A stretch of DNA of 47,584 nucleotides from Oscillospiraceae bacterium (GCA_900768245.1 CAAGCE010000235.1:1-47584), one strand, 5' to 3'; positions 7,109 through 14,120 are shown, counted from the stretch's first letter. The notes: generated by a model not told the origin, from the letters alone. Made by a program: numbers and translations.

Positions 7109-7191
7109 AAAGATCACACCTTGCGATGTTTTTTGAAGTTCAATTATCGGCTCAATGCCGCCTTACCTGTCCTGTTGGACTCACTCCAATC

Positions 7192-7224
7192 CTATCTGAA
7201 ATATCTCTTAATCCTCATTACCAT
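7192..7224 (-). CDS. Tiny ORF, array unit 5 (MVMRIKRYFR)
   Basis: Ten codons, ribosome site AAGGTGTGAT at 7229-7238, TAG stop 4 nt before GGAGTGAGTCC. The unit is a clear duplicate of 7071-7187 with changed codons but kept start, stop, length and YFR ending. Confidence 0.5.
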   Translation of the reverse strand: MVMRIKRYFR

Positions 7225-7311
7225 AATGATCACACCTTACGATGTTTTTTAGGAACTTTAATATCGGCTTAAAGCCGCCTTACCTGGCCTGTCGGACTCA
7301 CTCCCGTTTCA

Positions 7312-7344
7312 TCAGCAGATTTTTCTGTATCCCTTTATCATCAT
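7312..7344 (-). CDS. Tiny ORF, array unit 6 (MMIKGYRKIC)
   Basis: Ten codons, ribosome site AAGGTGAT at 7349-7356, TGA stop 7 nt before GGAGTGAGTCC. Basic peptide ending in Cys. Confidence 0.5.
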   Translation of the reverse strand: MMIKGYRKIC

Positions 7345-7429
7345 AATAATCACCTTTTCGGTTGATTTTGTATTCTTAGATCGGTCTTAAACCGTTTGCT
7401 TAGTATGTTGGACTCACCCCTTAATAAAT

Positions 7430-7474
7430 TTATCTCATATTCAGATCGTGGAAGTTACGTTTAAGTGTTTTCAT
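7430..7474 (-). CDS. Tiny ORF, array unit 7 (14 codons)
   Basis: MKTLKRNFHDLNMR. Ribosome site GAGTGGTG at 7478-7485, TAA stop 9 nt before the variant motif GGGGTGAGTCC. Confidence 0.5.
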   Translation of the reverse strand: MKTLKRNFHDLNMR

Positions 7475-7564
7475 AAACACCACTCGCTTTCCGTAATATC
7501 AAATTTTTATAAGGGAACTTTTTAAGGGAAAACTAACTGTACTGGTGGTCTCACTCCAATCCTT

Positions 7565-7609
7565 TTAAAGCTTGTATAAGTACCTCAGTTTAGTTTCGAT
7601 TTTTTTCAT
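7565..7609 (-). CDS. Tiny ORF, array unit 8 (14 codons)
   Basis: MKKIETKLRYLYKL. Ribosome site AGAAGTGATG at 7614-7623, TAA stop 7 nt before GGAGTGAGACC, the first motif in the direction of transcription. Confidence 0.5.
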   Translation of the reverse strand: MKKIETKLRYLYKL

Positions 7610-7676
7610 CAGACATCACTTCTTTCTGAAAAGTTACGACTGACGCAGTTACCACATTTTAAACACCTTCTTAATG

Positions 7677-7703
7677 TTAATTATGGTACACTGAACTCTT
7701 CAT
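7677..7703 (-). CDS. Tiny ORF ahead of the array (MKSSVYHN)
   Basis: Eight codons with a strong ribosome site AAGGTGAT (7708-7715) but no GGAGTGAG motif after it. A two-codon frame (ATGTGGTAA, 7649-7657) with AAGAAGGTG upstream follows 19 nt later. Confidence 0.4.
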   Translation of the reverse strand: MKSSVYHN

Positions 7704-7934
7704 CGGAATCACCTTGTCAATCAAATTGCCTTTTATATTAAACGCCTGAAGCGGTAATATCTCATTATGAGTGCAAAGGTAATCACTTGTTTATGTTTTC
7801 GAGAGTATCCCTTAATTATATTGAGATTTCCCAAAGCTCCTCACATCGGTTAACGTCTTAGTATCAAGCTAAGGCTTGAAGAACAATCTGTATCATATAA
7901 ACGGTATATGTACTTTGTCTTTGTTTTGCGAGGG

Positions 7935-7983
7935 GATAAAAAAATCCGTATAGCTTAGGACTGTACTGTTCTAAGGTATGCGG
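7935..7983 (-). terminator. Strong hairpin with T-run inside the transcript (attenuator?)
   Basis: Minus strand 7983-7946 folds as a long stem: CCGCATACCTTAG pairs with CTAAGCTATACGG, with a second ACaGT/ACTGT-type pairing at the tip, followed by ATTTTTTTATCCCC. It looks like a full intrinsic terminator about 380-420 nt after the promoter start. Confidence 0.8.
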
Positions 7984-8360
7984 TTCAAATTCTTATTATT
8001 CTGACTTTAAGTTAATTTTGTAAGCCTAGTCGCTTTATGATTCGGAGTGGAGATCTAAGGATCTGCTGCCTTTAAACTCCCTTATTTTCCTTAAAGTAGA
8101 TTTTCAAACGAGCCGCAAAAGATACTCTCTGAAAACTGCTGTTCTGTTATTTCCATTGGACCCGCCATCCTTTCCAAGCTTGATTTTAATATTCCCGCTT
8201 AACCCTGCCCCTGCAGAGATGCAATTCAACGATTGAGCTGCGAATTAATTATGCGGGTTTAAATCTTTGGGGAGAAGTTAAGACTTAATTAACAGATTAT
8301 TTGCTTTAAAGAATCATCATTCTTGTCCGGCTCTGTATTTTCTGTTCTTATCTTTTCCTT
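7938..8360 (-). ncRNA. Putative structured leader RNA or independent ncRNA
   Basis: From the promoter at 8367-8395 to the terminator hairpin at 7938 the minus strand gives an RNA of about 420 nt. Local pairings are visible, for example AACCCGC (around 8256) with GCGGG and GGGTT further on, GCAGCTCAAT with TTGAATTGC, and AGATCCTTAGATCT. It contains one possible 21-codon ORF (8091-8156). I looked for RNase P, tmRNA, SRP and common riboswitch signatures and found none. It could be an attenuator controlling the array or a free-standing ncRNA whose readthrough yields the array. Confidence 0.55.
8091..8156 (-). CDS. Possible 21-residue leader ORF
   Basis: ATG at 8156 with AAAGGAT about 11 nt upstream; the same frame also has an earlier ATG at 8168. 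The peptide begins MEITEQQF and ends FENLL, acidic and unlike the basic array peptides. It lies inside the putative leader RNA. Coding is uncertain. Confidence 0.3.
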   Translation of the reverse strand: MEITEQQFSESIFCGSFENLL

Positions 8361-8366
8361 GACTAT

Positions 8367-8395
8367 AATATACCACAATGTATAGTGAAAGTCAA
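8367..8395 (-). promoter_or_regulatory. Promoter of the tiny-ORF transcript
   Basis: Minus strand TTGACT (8390-8395), 17-nt spacer, TATATT (8367-8372); predicted start near 8360. It is divergent from the DUF1292 promoter about 60 nt away. Confidence 0.8.
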
Positions 8396-8453
8396 CAGTT
8401 TTCTGAAATAAAAATACATATATTTTATGCAAGATTTTTATTTACTTTACATC

Positions 8454-8482
8454 TTGACAATTATTGCTGTTAGTAGTAAAAT
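8454..8482 (+). promoter_or_regulatory. Promoter of the DUF1292 gene
   Basis: TTGACA (8454-8459), 17-nt spacer, TAAAAT (8477-8482). Confidence 0.75.
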
Positions 8483-8539
8483 AAAAATGTTGGGTGTCCG
8501 ATTTCCGATACCGAATATATTTTATTAGGAGGTACCACA

Positions 8540-8854
8540 ATGGCTGATAATTTTGAAAACAACGAAATGGCTGCCGATCTCTATACTCTTGTTGACGAGG
8601 ATGGCGTTGAACAGACATTTGAAATGATTGATGTTATGGACGTTGATGATGAACGTTACTATGCTCTCGTTCCATATTATGACGACCCGACCAAAGAACT
8701 AGAGGCTGATACAGAGCTCGTTATTCTTAAATCCGAAATTGATGAAAACAATGATGAGATCCTTGCTTCTATCGATAACGATGATGAATATGAGAAAATC
8801 GGCAATATGTTCCTTGCACGCCTTAATGAACTTTATGACGGCGAAGAGGACTGA
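8540..8854 (+). CDS. DUF1292 family acidic protein
   Basis: 104-residue, strongly acidic cytosolic protein of the DUF1292 (YrzB-like) family, widespread in Firmicutes and of unknown function. The core pattern is visible: LYTLVDEDGVEQTFEMIDV followed by a (D/E)xxYYALVPY strand and a C-terminal FLARLNELYDGEED. TAGGAGG lies 9 nt before the ATG. It has its own consensus promoter and terminator, so it is monocistronic here. In other Firmicutes the family sits in the yrzL-yqgF-yrzB cluster; those neighbours are absent. Confidence 0.88.
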   Translation: MADNFENNEMAADLYTLVDEDGVEQTFEMIDVMDVDDERYYALVPYYDDPTKELEADTELVILKSEIDENNDEILASIDNDDEYEKIGNMFLARLNELYDGEED

Positions 8855-8876
8855 TCCGCTTTGTTTAAAAAATATG

Positions 8877-8912
8877 ACCGTTCCTTACCGAAAGGTTTGG
8901 GACGGTTTTTTT
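8877..8912 (+). terminator. Terminator after the DUF1292 gene
   Basis: ACCGTTCC (8877-8884) pairs with GGGACGGT (8899-8906), followed by TTTTTTT. Confidence 0.8.
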
Positions 8913-8944
8913 ATAGCCGCATACTTCCTTTTTTTCAAATAATA

Positions 8945-8973
8945 TTGCATTTTATGCCGTCTTGTGCTATAAT
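8945..8973 (+). promoter_or_regulatory. Promoter of the GH25 gene
   Basis: TTGCAT (8945-8950), 17-nt spacer, TATAAT (8968-8973) with an extended TGC just before it. Confidence 0.75.
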
Positions 8974-9006
8974 AATTCAAAATAAAAAATGAGGAAGAAC
9001 GCTAAA

Positions 9007-10041
9007 ATGAATGATGTGAATACTCCTCCGACAGAAGCTGTGCAGCCGAAGGCTGCCAAAATAAAAAAGAGCAAAAAAGTAAATGCACCAAGAGCTTTTG
9101 CTGTCGGAACTATACTATTGTTTATTATAATGTTCATAGTAATTATAAGGCTCAACGCTAAGGTATCATCATTGAGCGATCGCCTTACCGCAAACGAAGA
9201 ATACCTTGCCGTTGAGAACAGCAGGGTCTATGAATACGCTGCACCCGATGATGTCCTGCTTTTTGAGGACCATACATACGGCGAGGTCTGGCTTTCGGCA
9301 CTTGAAAATGTTCCGCTGAACACTCACGATTACTCCAATCTTGTGCTTGGTGATGACAACCGCTATACATACTCCGAAAACGGTCTGACTACCTCTAAAA
9401 CAGGCATTGATGTATCCTATCATCAGGGCAGCATTGACTGGGAGGCGGTCGCTGCGGACGGTATTGATTTCGTAATTGTGCGCCTTGGCTACCGGGGCTA
9501 TGAATCGGGACGTGTGAACGAGGACGACCGTGCGGAAGAATACATCAGCGGAGCCTTGGCGGCAGGTCTTGATGTGGGAGCATATTTCTACTCACAGGCT
9601 ATCACCGAAGAAGAAGCTAAGGAAGAAGCCGAATTTGTCATTGAAAAGCTCAGCCAATACAAAATAACCTACCCTGTCGTTTTCGACTGGGAGCTTCCCG
9701 ACGACCCCAACGCACGAACAGCTGATATGTCCTCAGAAATGCTGAATAAATGCGCCGTTGAATTCTGCAACAATATTTCCGCAGCAGGCTATACGCCAAT
9801 GATATACAGCGGACTTAAAATGGCACTTTGCAAATATGACCTCAGCGGTCTTTATCAGTATGATTTCTGGTACGTTGAATATAAGGACGGTCACAATCCC
9901 CCGCTTTTCCCATATGAGCTCCAGATGTGGCAGTATGCAAGCGACGGAAAAGTTGACGGTATCAACGGCGATGTTGATATGAACATATGCTTTGTGAACT
10001 ATCCTCAGAAATATTATGCTATCCACGGTTATGATAACTGA
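9007..10041 (+). CDS. Membrane-anchored GH25 muramidase
   Basis: N,O-diacetylmuramidase-type lysozyme that would cut the MurNAc-GlcNAc bond of peptidoglycan outside the cell. Of 344 residues, the first 30 are charged and cytosolic, a single membrane helix follows (FAVGTILLFIIMFIVII, about 30-47), then a linker with coiled-coil character, and the GH25 barrel from about 130. Active-site signatures: GIDVSYHQGSIDWEAV, the acidic DWE in VVFDWELPDD, and the late QMWQYAS strand. The ATG at 9007 is chosen for the GAGGAAG ribosome site 9 nt upstream; the frame runs back to 8989 without one. Housekeeping wall remodelling is more likely than a phage role because it is anchored. It is followed after 20 nt by the epimerase gene. 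Confidence 0.9.
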   Translation: MNDVNTPPTEAVQPKAAKIKKSKKVNAPRAFAVGTILLFIIMFIVIIRLNAKVSSLSDRLTANEEYLAVENSRVYEYAAPDDVLLFEDHTYGEVWLSALENVPLNTHDYSNLVLGDDNRYTYSENGLTTSKTGIDVSYHQGSIDWEAVAADGIDFVIVRLGYRGYESGRVNEDDRAEEYISGALAAGLDVGAYFYSQAITEEEAKEEAEFVIEKLSQYKITYPVVFDWELPDDPNARTADMSSEMLNKCAVEFCNNISAAGYTPMIYSGLKMALCKYDLSGLYQYDFWYVEYKDGHNPPLFPYELQMWQYASDGKVDGINGDVDMNICFVNYPQKYYAIHGYDN

Positions 10042-10061
10042 CTTGAAAGGCGGTAATTTAT

Positions 10062-10937
10062 ATGCAGGTAAACATTTCATCAGATATTTTAAAGGTAAAA
10101 GTCGATTCATTCGGAGCAGAGCTCCACTCTGTCAAGGACTATAATGACACGGAGTATCTCTGGCAGGCTGACGAAAGAGTCTGGAAGCGTCACGCTCCCG
10201 TGCTTTTTCCCTTTGTATGCAACACAGCTTCAAAAAAATACACCGTAAACGGCAAAGAATTTGCTCTCTCAAACCACGGTTTTGCCCGTGACAGCGAGTT
10301 TGAACTGCTTTTTGCAAAGGAAAATTCCACAGAATTCTACCTTGGCTTTACAGATGAAACCCTGAAAATATATCCGTTCAGATTCGGACTTTATGTAAAC
10401 TACACCATCGACGGCAACAAGCTTAAAGTAACATATACCGTTGAAAACAAGGACGATAAGGACATTTACTTTTTCATCGGCGGACACCCTGCATTCAGAT
10501 GTCCGGTATGCAACAGTGAAAGCTTTTCCGACTATACCGTTGTCTATGAAAAGAACGAAACCATAACCCAGAAGCGTGAGGACGGAACAGAAGCGGTCAT
10601 TCTCGAAAACGGTTCAAGAGTACCCGTTTCCCACGAGCTTTTCGCCCACGATGTATTTATGAAAAACAAACCGAGATCGGAATGGATCGCCTTGGTAAGC
10701 AAGTCCCACGACTATAAAGTAAAGCTCCACTTCGACAACGACGGCTGTATCGCAGTATGGTCATCTTACTTTGCCGAAAAAGAAAAAACAGACCTTGCCC
10801 AGTTCGTGTGCCTTGAACCGTGGAGCAGCGCACCTGTTTATTGCGACAACGAAGAAGAGCTTACAAAAATGCCAAGCGCAGTAAAGCTCCCGACAGGAGA
10901 AAAGCACCGTTTCTCATTCACAATTGAGATCGGCTGA
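10062..10937 (+). CDS. LacX-like aldose 1-epimerase family protein
   Basis: 291-residue cytosolic protein of the galactose-mutarotase superfamily, expected to interconvert anomers of a sugar or sugar phosphate; substrate unknown. Seen: an N-terminal strand with FGAELHSVKD, then RHAPVLFPFVCN, the catalytic-region His in LSNHGFARDSEFEL, and the conserved FFIGGHPAFRCP with a second His, plus a late CLEPWSSAPVY (general-base Glu region). Length fits the LacX/YeaD-like branch. It lies 20 nt after the GH25 gene on the same strand with GAAAGGCGG upstream, so the two probably share a transcript ended by the hairpin at 10956. Confidence 0.88.
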   Translation: MQVNISSDILKVKVDSFGAELHSVKDYNDTEYLWQADERVWKRHAPVLFPFVCNTASKKYTVNGKEFALSNHGFARDSEFELLFAKENSTEFYLGFTDETLKIYPFRFGLYVNYTIDGNKLKVTYTVENKDDKDIYFFIGGHPAFRCPVCNSESFSDYTVVYEKNETITQKREDGTEAVILENGSRVPVSHELFAHDVFMKNKPRSEWIALVSKSHDYKVKLHFDNDGCIAVWSSYFAEKEKTDLAQFVCLEPWSSAPVYCDNEEELTKMPSAVKLPTGEKHRFSFTIEIG

Positions 10938-10955
10938 TGCTGATATAATAACAAA

Positions 10956-10999
10956 GGGAATAAAGCAATTAAGTTTTGCCTTATTCCCTGTTTTTTTAT
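10956..10999 (+). terminator. Terminator after the epimerase gene
   Basis: GGGAATAAAGCAA pairs with TTGCCTTATTCCC (10956-10988), then a run of seven T. Confidence 0.85.
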
Positions 11000-11060
11000 T
11001 TAGACGCGCCCAAGTTTTGTGCGGATTTGAAAGAAAGTACCCACGCCGCAGGCAAAGTAA
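10993..11060. repeat. Solo end of the fold-back element family
   Basis: The first part (TTTATTTAGACGCGCCC, 10995-11011) is identical to the left tip of the 16132-17047 element. The following bases keep GTGCG..AAAGAAAG..ACC in order, then diverge by about 11060. A single end without its partner, wedged between two terminators. Confidence 0.6.
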
Positions 11061-11086
11061 AGGCAGCTGCACCGAATGCAGCTGCC
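11052..11086 (-). terminator. Terminator of the FIST-EAL gene
   Basis: GGCAGCTGC/GCAGCTGCC stem (11062-11070, 11078-11086) directly after the stop codon, followed on the minus strand by TTTACTTTG. Confidence 0.75.
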
Positions 11087-11088
11087 AA

Positions 11089-13611
11089 TTATTTTACCAA
11101 TTGTTTTTCAATGCTGTCAAGTTCGCTGAATGGAACTGCCTTTGAAAAATAGTAGCCCTGAGAATACCTTACACCCTTATTGCTTGCATAGTCCTGTAAA
11201 GCCTCATTTTCGATATACTCCGCAATAAGGTCAATATCAAAGGAATTTGCAAGGTAAAGTATCGTTCCGACAATTTTTCTGTGCATCTCGCTGTCAACCA
11301 CCTCACGGACTATCTGACCGTCTATTTTGATGTAGTTAGGCGAAAGCTGTGCGATTTCAAGAAGGTTTGTAAAGCCTGCGCCGAAATCATCTATGGCTAT
11401 CCTTACATTGTGACGGCGTACATTGGCTATAAAATGCTTCAGCACGTCAACATCACGGAATTCTTCCGATTCGAGCACCTCAAAAATAAAGTTTTTGGCA
11501 TCACCGATACGTTCAAGACGCTCATATATCATTCCACGTATTTCAGAGGAATTTATATCATATGCCGAAAGATTTATCGAAACCGTTTCGCTGCGGTCTT
11601 CAAACAGATCGAATACCTTGTTTATCATAATTTTCGATATTTGCAGATACAAACGGTATTCCTTTGCAGCCTTCATAAAATCGCCGGGGAAATAAATTTT
11701 TCCGTCAGGTCCTTTTATTCGCATAAGTGCCTCAAATTTGTCTATTTTACCTGTCTTATTATCGTATATAGGCTGGAAATACGGTATTACCGTGTCATTT
11801 CTGATCGCATAATTTATCAGGTCAACGGTTTTCATCGACTCCTCTATCTCATGCTCAATTCCCTTTGATGAATCATATACAACGAAACGTTCAAGGCTTT
11901 TTAACGAATCCACCTTAGTGATCTTTATTTTATCGAGAGCATTTTTCTCACCTGCAACTACTATAAAGTGATTTATGCAGCTGTAATTATACTTCGGTAT
12001 GCTTACTGTACCGAATTTTGCAAAAAGCTCTTCGGACGCTTTTACAAACTGTTCGCAGTCAGCATCATTTTCGCAGGCAATAATAAACGAGCAGGAGTCA
12101 AAAATATAGATACGGCTTCTGAGCGCACTGTAATTTTCAGCAAGGAAGGACTGCATATGGTCAATATTCTCATTCAATATTGACGCATATTCCTCATGGC
12201 TGAAATGTCCTATTGCAACATCGCCTTTTTCAATGGTAACAAGGCAGCACTTATCGTATATGCCGTCCTTATTGTCATAAATATATTTTGTGATATTATC
12301 TCTGCCGGTCAGTTCGTCCTTGAATATTTTATCATTTACCGCCGCCTCCTGCTTGGCGATTTCGTCCATAAGAAGTTGGTTTTTATTATGCATATATTCA
12401 TTTTGCCGACGAAGAATACTATTGTAAATAAGGTCAAATCTGTCGGTTTTATCTGCGTTGGCAAACACGGTATCTGATATGTGGATATATTTTTCCTTTT
12501 CGGCAAGAGTAATGATGTTGCAGCTCCCGTCGAGAAACTCATAGTGACCCTCAGTAACGCCTATTTCACCCGAAAGCAAAGCACCGCATATTCCCACTTC
12601 CGCAAAAGGTCTAAGCTCCCACTCCGCACAGTTATCAAAACAAAGCTTCCGCAGCAGACAGGAATAGCAGAATATCACCTCGCAAGGTGTTTCATTTACC
12701 TTTTCGCATATTTTCATACACTGGTCAGCGATATGAAGAGCACTCTGATAGGATATGCGGAATTTCATACCATTATGGCACTTTATATTATACTGAACAA
12801 TACTGTTGCTTTTTCTGTCATAGCGCACATATCTGCTTGCGCCGTTTATATCCGTTACAAGCGGGAAACGCAGAAGCGCATCATTTTCCCAGTCGTTATC
12901 ACCTGCATTGAGCTTATCCGTACCGAGAAGTGTTTTGAACCAGTCGGCAGCAGGGATATTGTCTATCTCTTTTATCTCATTGTCCTCAGCCTTGGTAACG
13001 GTATAATAATCACCCACAGGCTCGCAGCCGTTCATACTGAAAACGGAGGAAATAAGCTGTTCATTATCAAATGAAACAGCAATAACGGAATTATCGCACA
13101 TTCCGTCAGCTGTAAAAGCATAATGCGGTTCACTTATCCTTATAATATCGGAAGCCTGACCGCCCGCAAGCTTTATGCCCTCGGAAATGCTGTCAAAGGC
13201 ACTTACATAATCAGACATATCCTCATAATATCCCGAGAAAAAGTTAAGCATAAGTGATGTATCGCTGCCGCACATTTCTGCGTATATTTCTTTTGCCAGC
13301 TCGTAAGGATCTTTTCCCTCAAAGCTGAATGAGCGCACCTTTACCGATGTATTTTCCATACCCATAAAAGAGATAAGGCACTTATCGTTATAAAGTCTGC
13401 CCATATAAATTATATCGTTTGCACTTGTACCGGCAATTTTTGAATTTGGAAACATTTCCGCTAATCTGCTTACTATTTCAGCCGCTTCATTTTTAGTATG
13501 AGTGGCTGAATGGACACAGATAAAGTAATTTTCTTTCGGACAAAGTTCTCCTGCATTTATAAGATTCCCCAGCTGTTCAAAATCCCAAAACAGATAATTC
13601 TTACGATACAT
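11089..13611 (-). CDS. FIST-EAL sensory c-di-GMP phosphodiesterase
   Basis: 840-residue soluble signalling protein. Residues about 1-375 form FIST N and C domains (thought to sense small ligands such as amino acids), about 430-560 a degenerate GGDEF domain (begins DELTGRDNI, but YIFDSCSFII stands where GGDEF should be), and about 590-835 an EAL domain. The EAL catalytic set looks complete: FEALMRI, the Asn in SINLSAY, FEVLESE, IAIDDFGAGFTN, the Lys in YIKIDG, IAEYIENE and SQGYYFSKAV. It should hydrolyse c-di-GMP, with the inactive GGDEF perhaps binding GTP as an effector. No membrane helix. It is expressed alone from 13969-13997 with a long leader that contains a MITE. The diguanylate cyclase at 18642-20546 is a plausible counterpart. 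Confidence 0.9.
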   Translation of the reverse strand: MYRKNYLFWDFEQLGNLINAGELCPKENYFICVHSATHTKNEAAEIVSRLAEMFPNSKIAGTSANDIIYMGRLYNDKCLISFMGMENTSVKVRSFSFEGKDPYELAKEIYAEMCGSDTSLMLNFFSGYYEDMSDYVSAFDSISEGIKLAGGQASDIIRISEPHYAFTADGMCDNSVIAVSFDNEQLISSVFSMNGCEPVGDYYTVTKAEDNEIKEIDNIPAADWFKTLLGTDKLNAGDNDWENDALLRFPLVTDINGASRYVRYDRKSNSIVQYNIKCHNGMKFRISYQSALHIADQCMKICEKVNETPCEVIFCYSCLLRKLCFDNCAEWELRPFAEVGICGALLSGEIGVTEGHYEFLDGSCNIITLAEKEKYIHISDTVFANADKTDRFDLIYNSILRRQNEYMHNKNQLLMDEIAKQEAAVNDKIFKDELTGRDNITKYIYDNKDGIYDKCCLVTIEKGDVAIGHFSHEEYASILNENIDHMQSFLAENYSALRSRIYIFDSCSFIIACENDADCEQFVKASEELFAKFGTVSIPKYNYSCINHFIVVAGEKNALDKIKITKVDSLKSLERFVVYDSSKGIEHEIEESMKTVDLINYAIRNDTVIPYFQPIYDNKTGKIDKFEALMRIKGPDGKIYFPGDFMKAAKEYRLYLQISKIMINKVFDLFEDRSETVSINLSAYDINSSEIRGMIYERLERIGDAKNFIFEVLESEEFRDVDVLKHFIANVRRHNVRIAIDDFGAGFTNLLEIAQLSPNYIKIDGQIVREVVDSEMHRKIVGTILYLANSFDIDLIAEYIENEALQDYASNKGVRYSQGYYFSKAVPFSELDSIEKQLVK

Positions 13612-13688
13612 TTTATTACCATTCCTTTTTGAACCATTGTTTTCGTCAGTTTGTCATGTCGGCAAGCATAAAAAGTAAAAATGTTCAT

Positions 13689-13851
13689 TAATACTAATTC
13701 CAGACCAACCTATAGACAAATACTCGGATATAATAATCCTATTCTGCGTCAGACTCCCTTGACAGGCGGCAGCCTGCCTGCGGTCGTCTTCCTTGACTTG
13801 GATTATTCTATCTGTCGTCTTTGTCTATAGAACGGTTTGGAATTAGTATAA
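13689..13851. mobile_element. Hairpin MITE, copy A
   Basis: 157-bp near-perfect inverted repeat (13692-13848) with tips TACTAATTCC/GGAATTAGTA, flanked on both sides by TAA (13689-13691, 13849-13851), a likely target duplication. The arms pair over about 50 bp; the centre CTCCCTTGACAGGCGGCAGC and following CGGTCGTCTTCC are conserved with copies B and C. No ORF. It lies in the leader of the FIST-EAL gene. Confidence 0.8.
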
Positions 13852-13968
13852 AAACTTTTATATACTGCGATATTTGCAAAAACACTTAAACGTTTTTATT
13901 GAAATAAAAACCGGCTTCTCCCCAATTTAATTGGCATAATCACACCAAAAACCCCAATCTTCTCTATA

Positions 13969-13997
13969 AGTATAGCACGTTGTTAAAACATTGTCAA
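13969..13997 (-). promoter_or_regulatory. Promoter of the FIST-EAL gene
   Basis: Minus strand TTGACA (13992-13997), 17-nt spacer, TATACT (13969-13974). It leaves a leader of about 350 nt, including the MITE. Apart from a short CCAATT/AATTGG hairpin I see no riboswitch there. Confidence 0.75.
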
Positions 13998-14074
13998 TTA
14001 AATATCAGTTAAATTAATGCAATAAAGCATAGTAATTATGTGCATTTTGTTTAAAACAGGTACACCATCCCGGC

Positions 14075-14113
14075 AGAAAAACACCGTACAAACCATAAAA
14101 AGTCTGTACGGTG
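14075..14113 (-). terminator. Terminator of the cytidylate-kinase-like gene
   Basis: CACCGTACA/TGTACGGTG stem (14082-14090, 14105-14113), followed on the minus strand by TTTTTCTG. Confidence 0.85.
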
Positions 14114-14120
14114 CAGATAT

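Larger units (their letters stand above)
6715..7557 (-). repeat. Tandem array of GGAGTGAGTCC units with tiny ORFs
   Basis: On the minus strand the 11-mer GGAGTGAGTCC (or a one-base variant) occurs eight times, at 6715-6725, 6820-6830, 6934-6944, 7061-7071, 7177-7187, 7294-7304, 7410-7420 and 7547-7557. Start-to-start spacing is 105, 114, 127, 116, 117, 116 and 137 nt. In most units it follows a stop codon by 4-9 nt, and that stop ends an ORF of 10-14 codons preceded by an extended Shine-Dalgarno (often AAGGTGAT). Between motif and next ribosome site several units carry a small CGGY-loop-RCCG hairpin. The two outermost copies share the variant GGAGTGAGACCACCAG. Two motifs are followed by minimal start-X-stop frames (ATGAACTGA at 6810-6818, ATGTGCTGA at 6924-6932). 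Units 7071-7304 are the most alike, suggesting recent duplication. Confidence 0.85.

Noticed and set aside
6715..7557. CRISPR array
   Set aside because: The constant part is only 11 bp, the spacing varies from 105 to 137 nt, and no cas genes are in the window; the units contain ribosome sites and ORFs instead.
7938..8360. RNase P RNA, tmRNA or SRP RNA
   Set aside because: The length is suggestive, but conserved words such as GAGGAAAGTCC for RNase P or a tagged ALAA ORF for tmRNA are absent.
6631..8395. Type III toxin-antitoxin RNA repeat array
   Set aside because: Tandem RNA repeats before a ToxN-type gene would fit, but the next gene downstream is a DUF1294 membrane protein behind a terminator and no endoribonuclease is present.
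13612..13968. c-di-GMP riboswitch in the long leader of the EAL gene
   Set aside because: No GEMM-type core sequence was found; the leader is largely the MITE plus AT-rich DNA.
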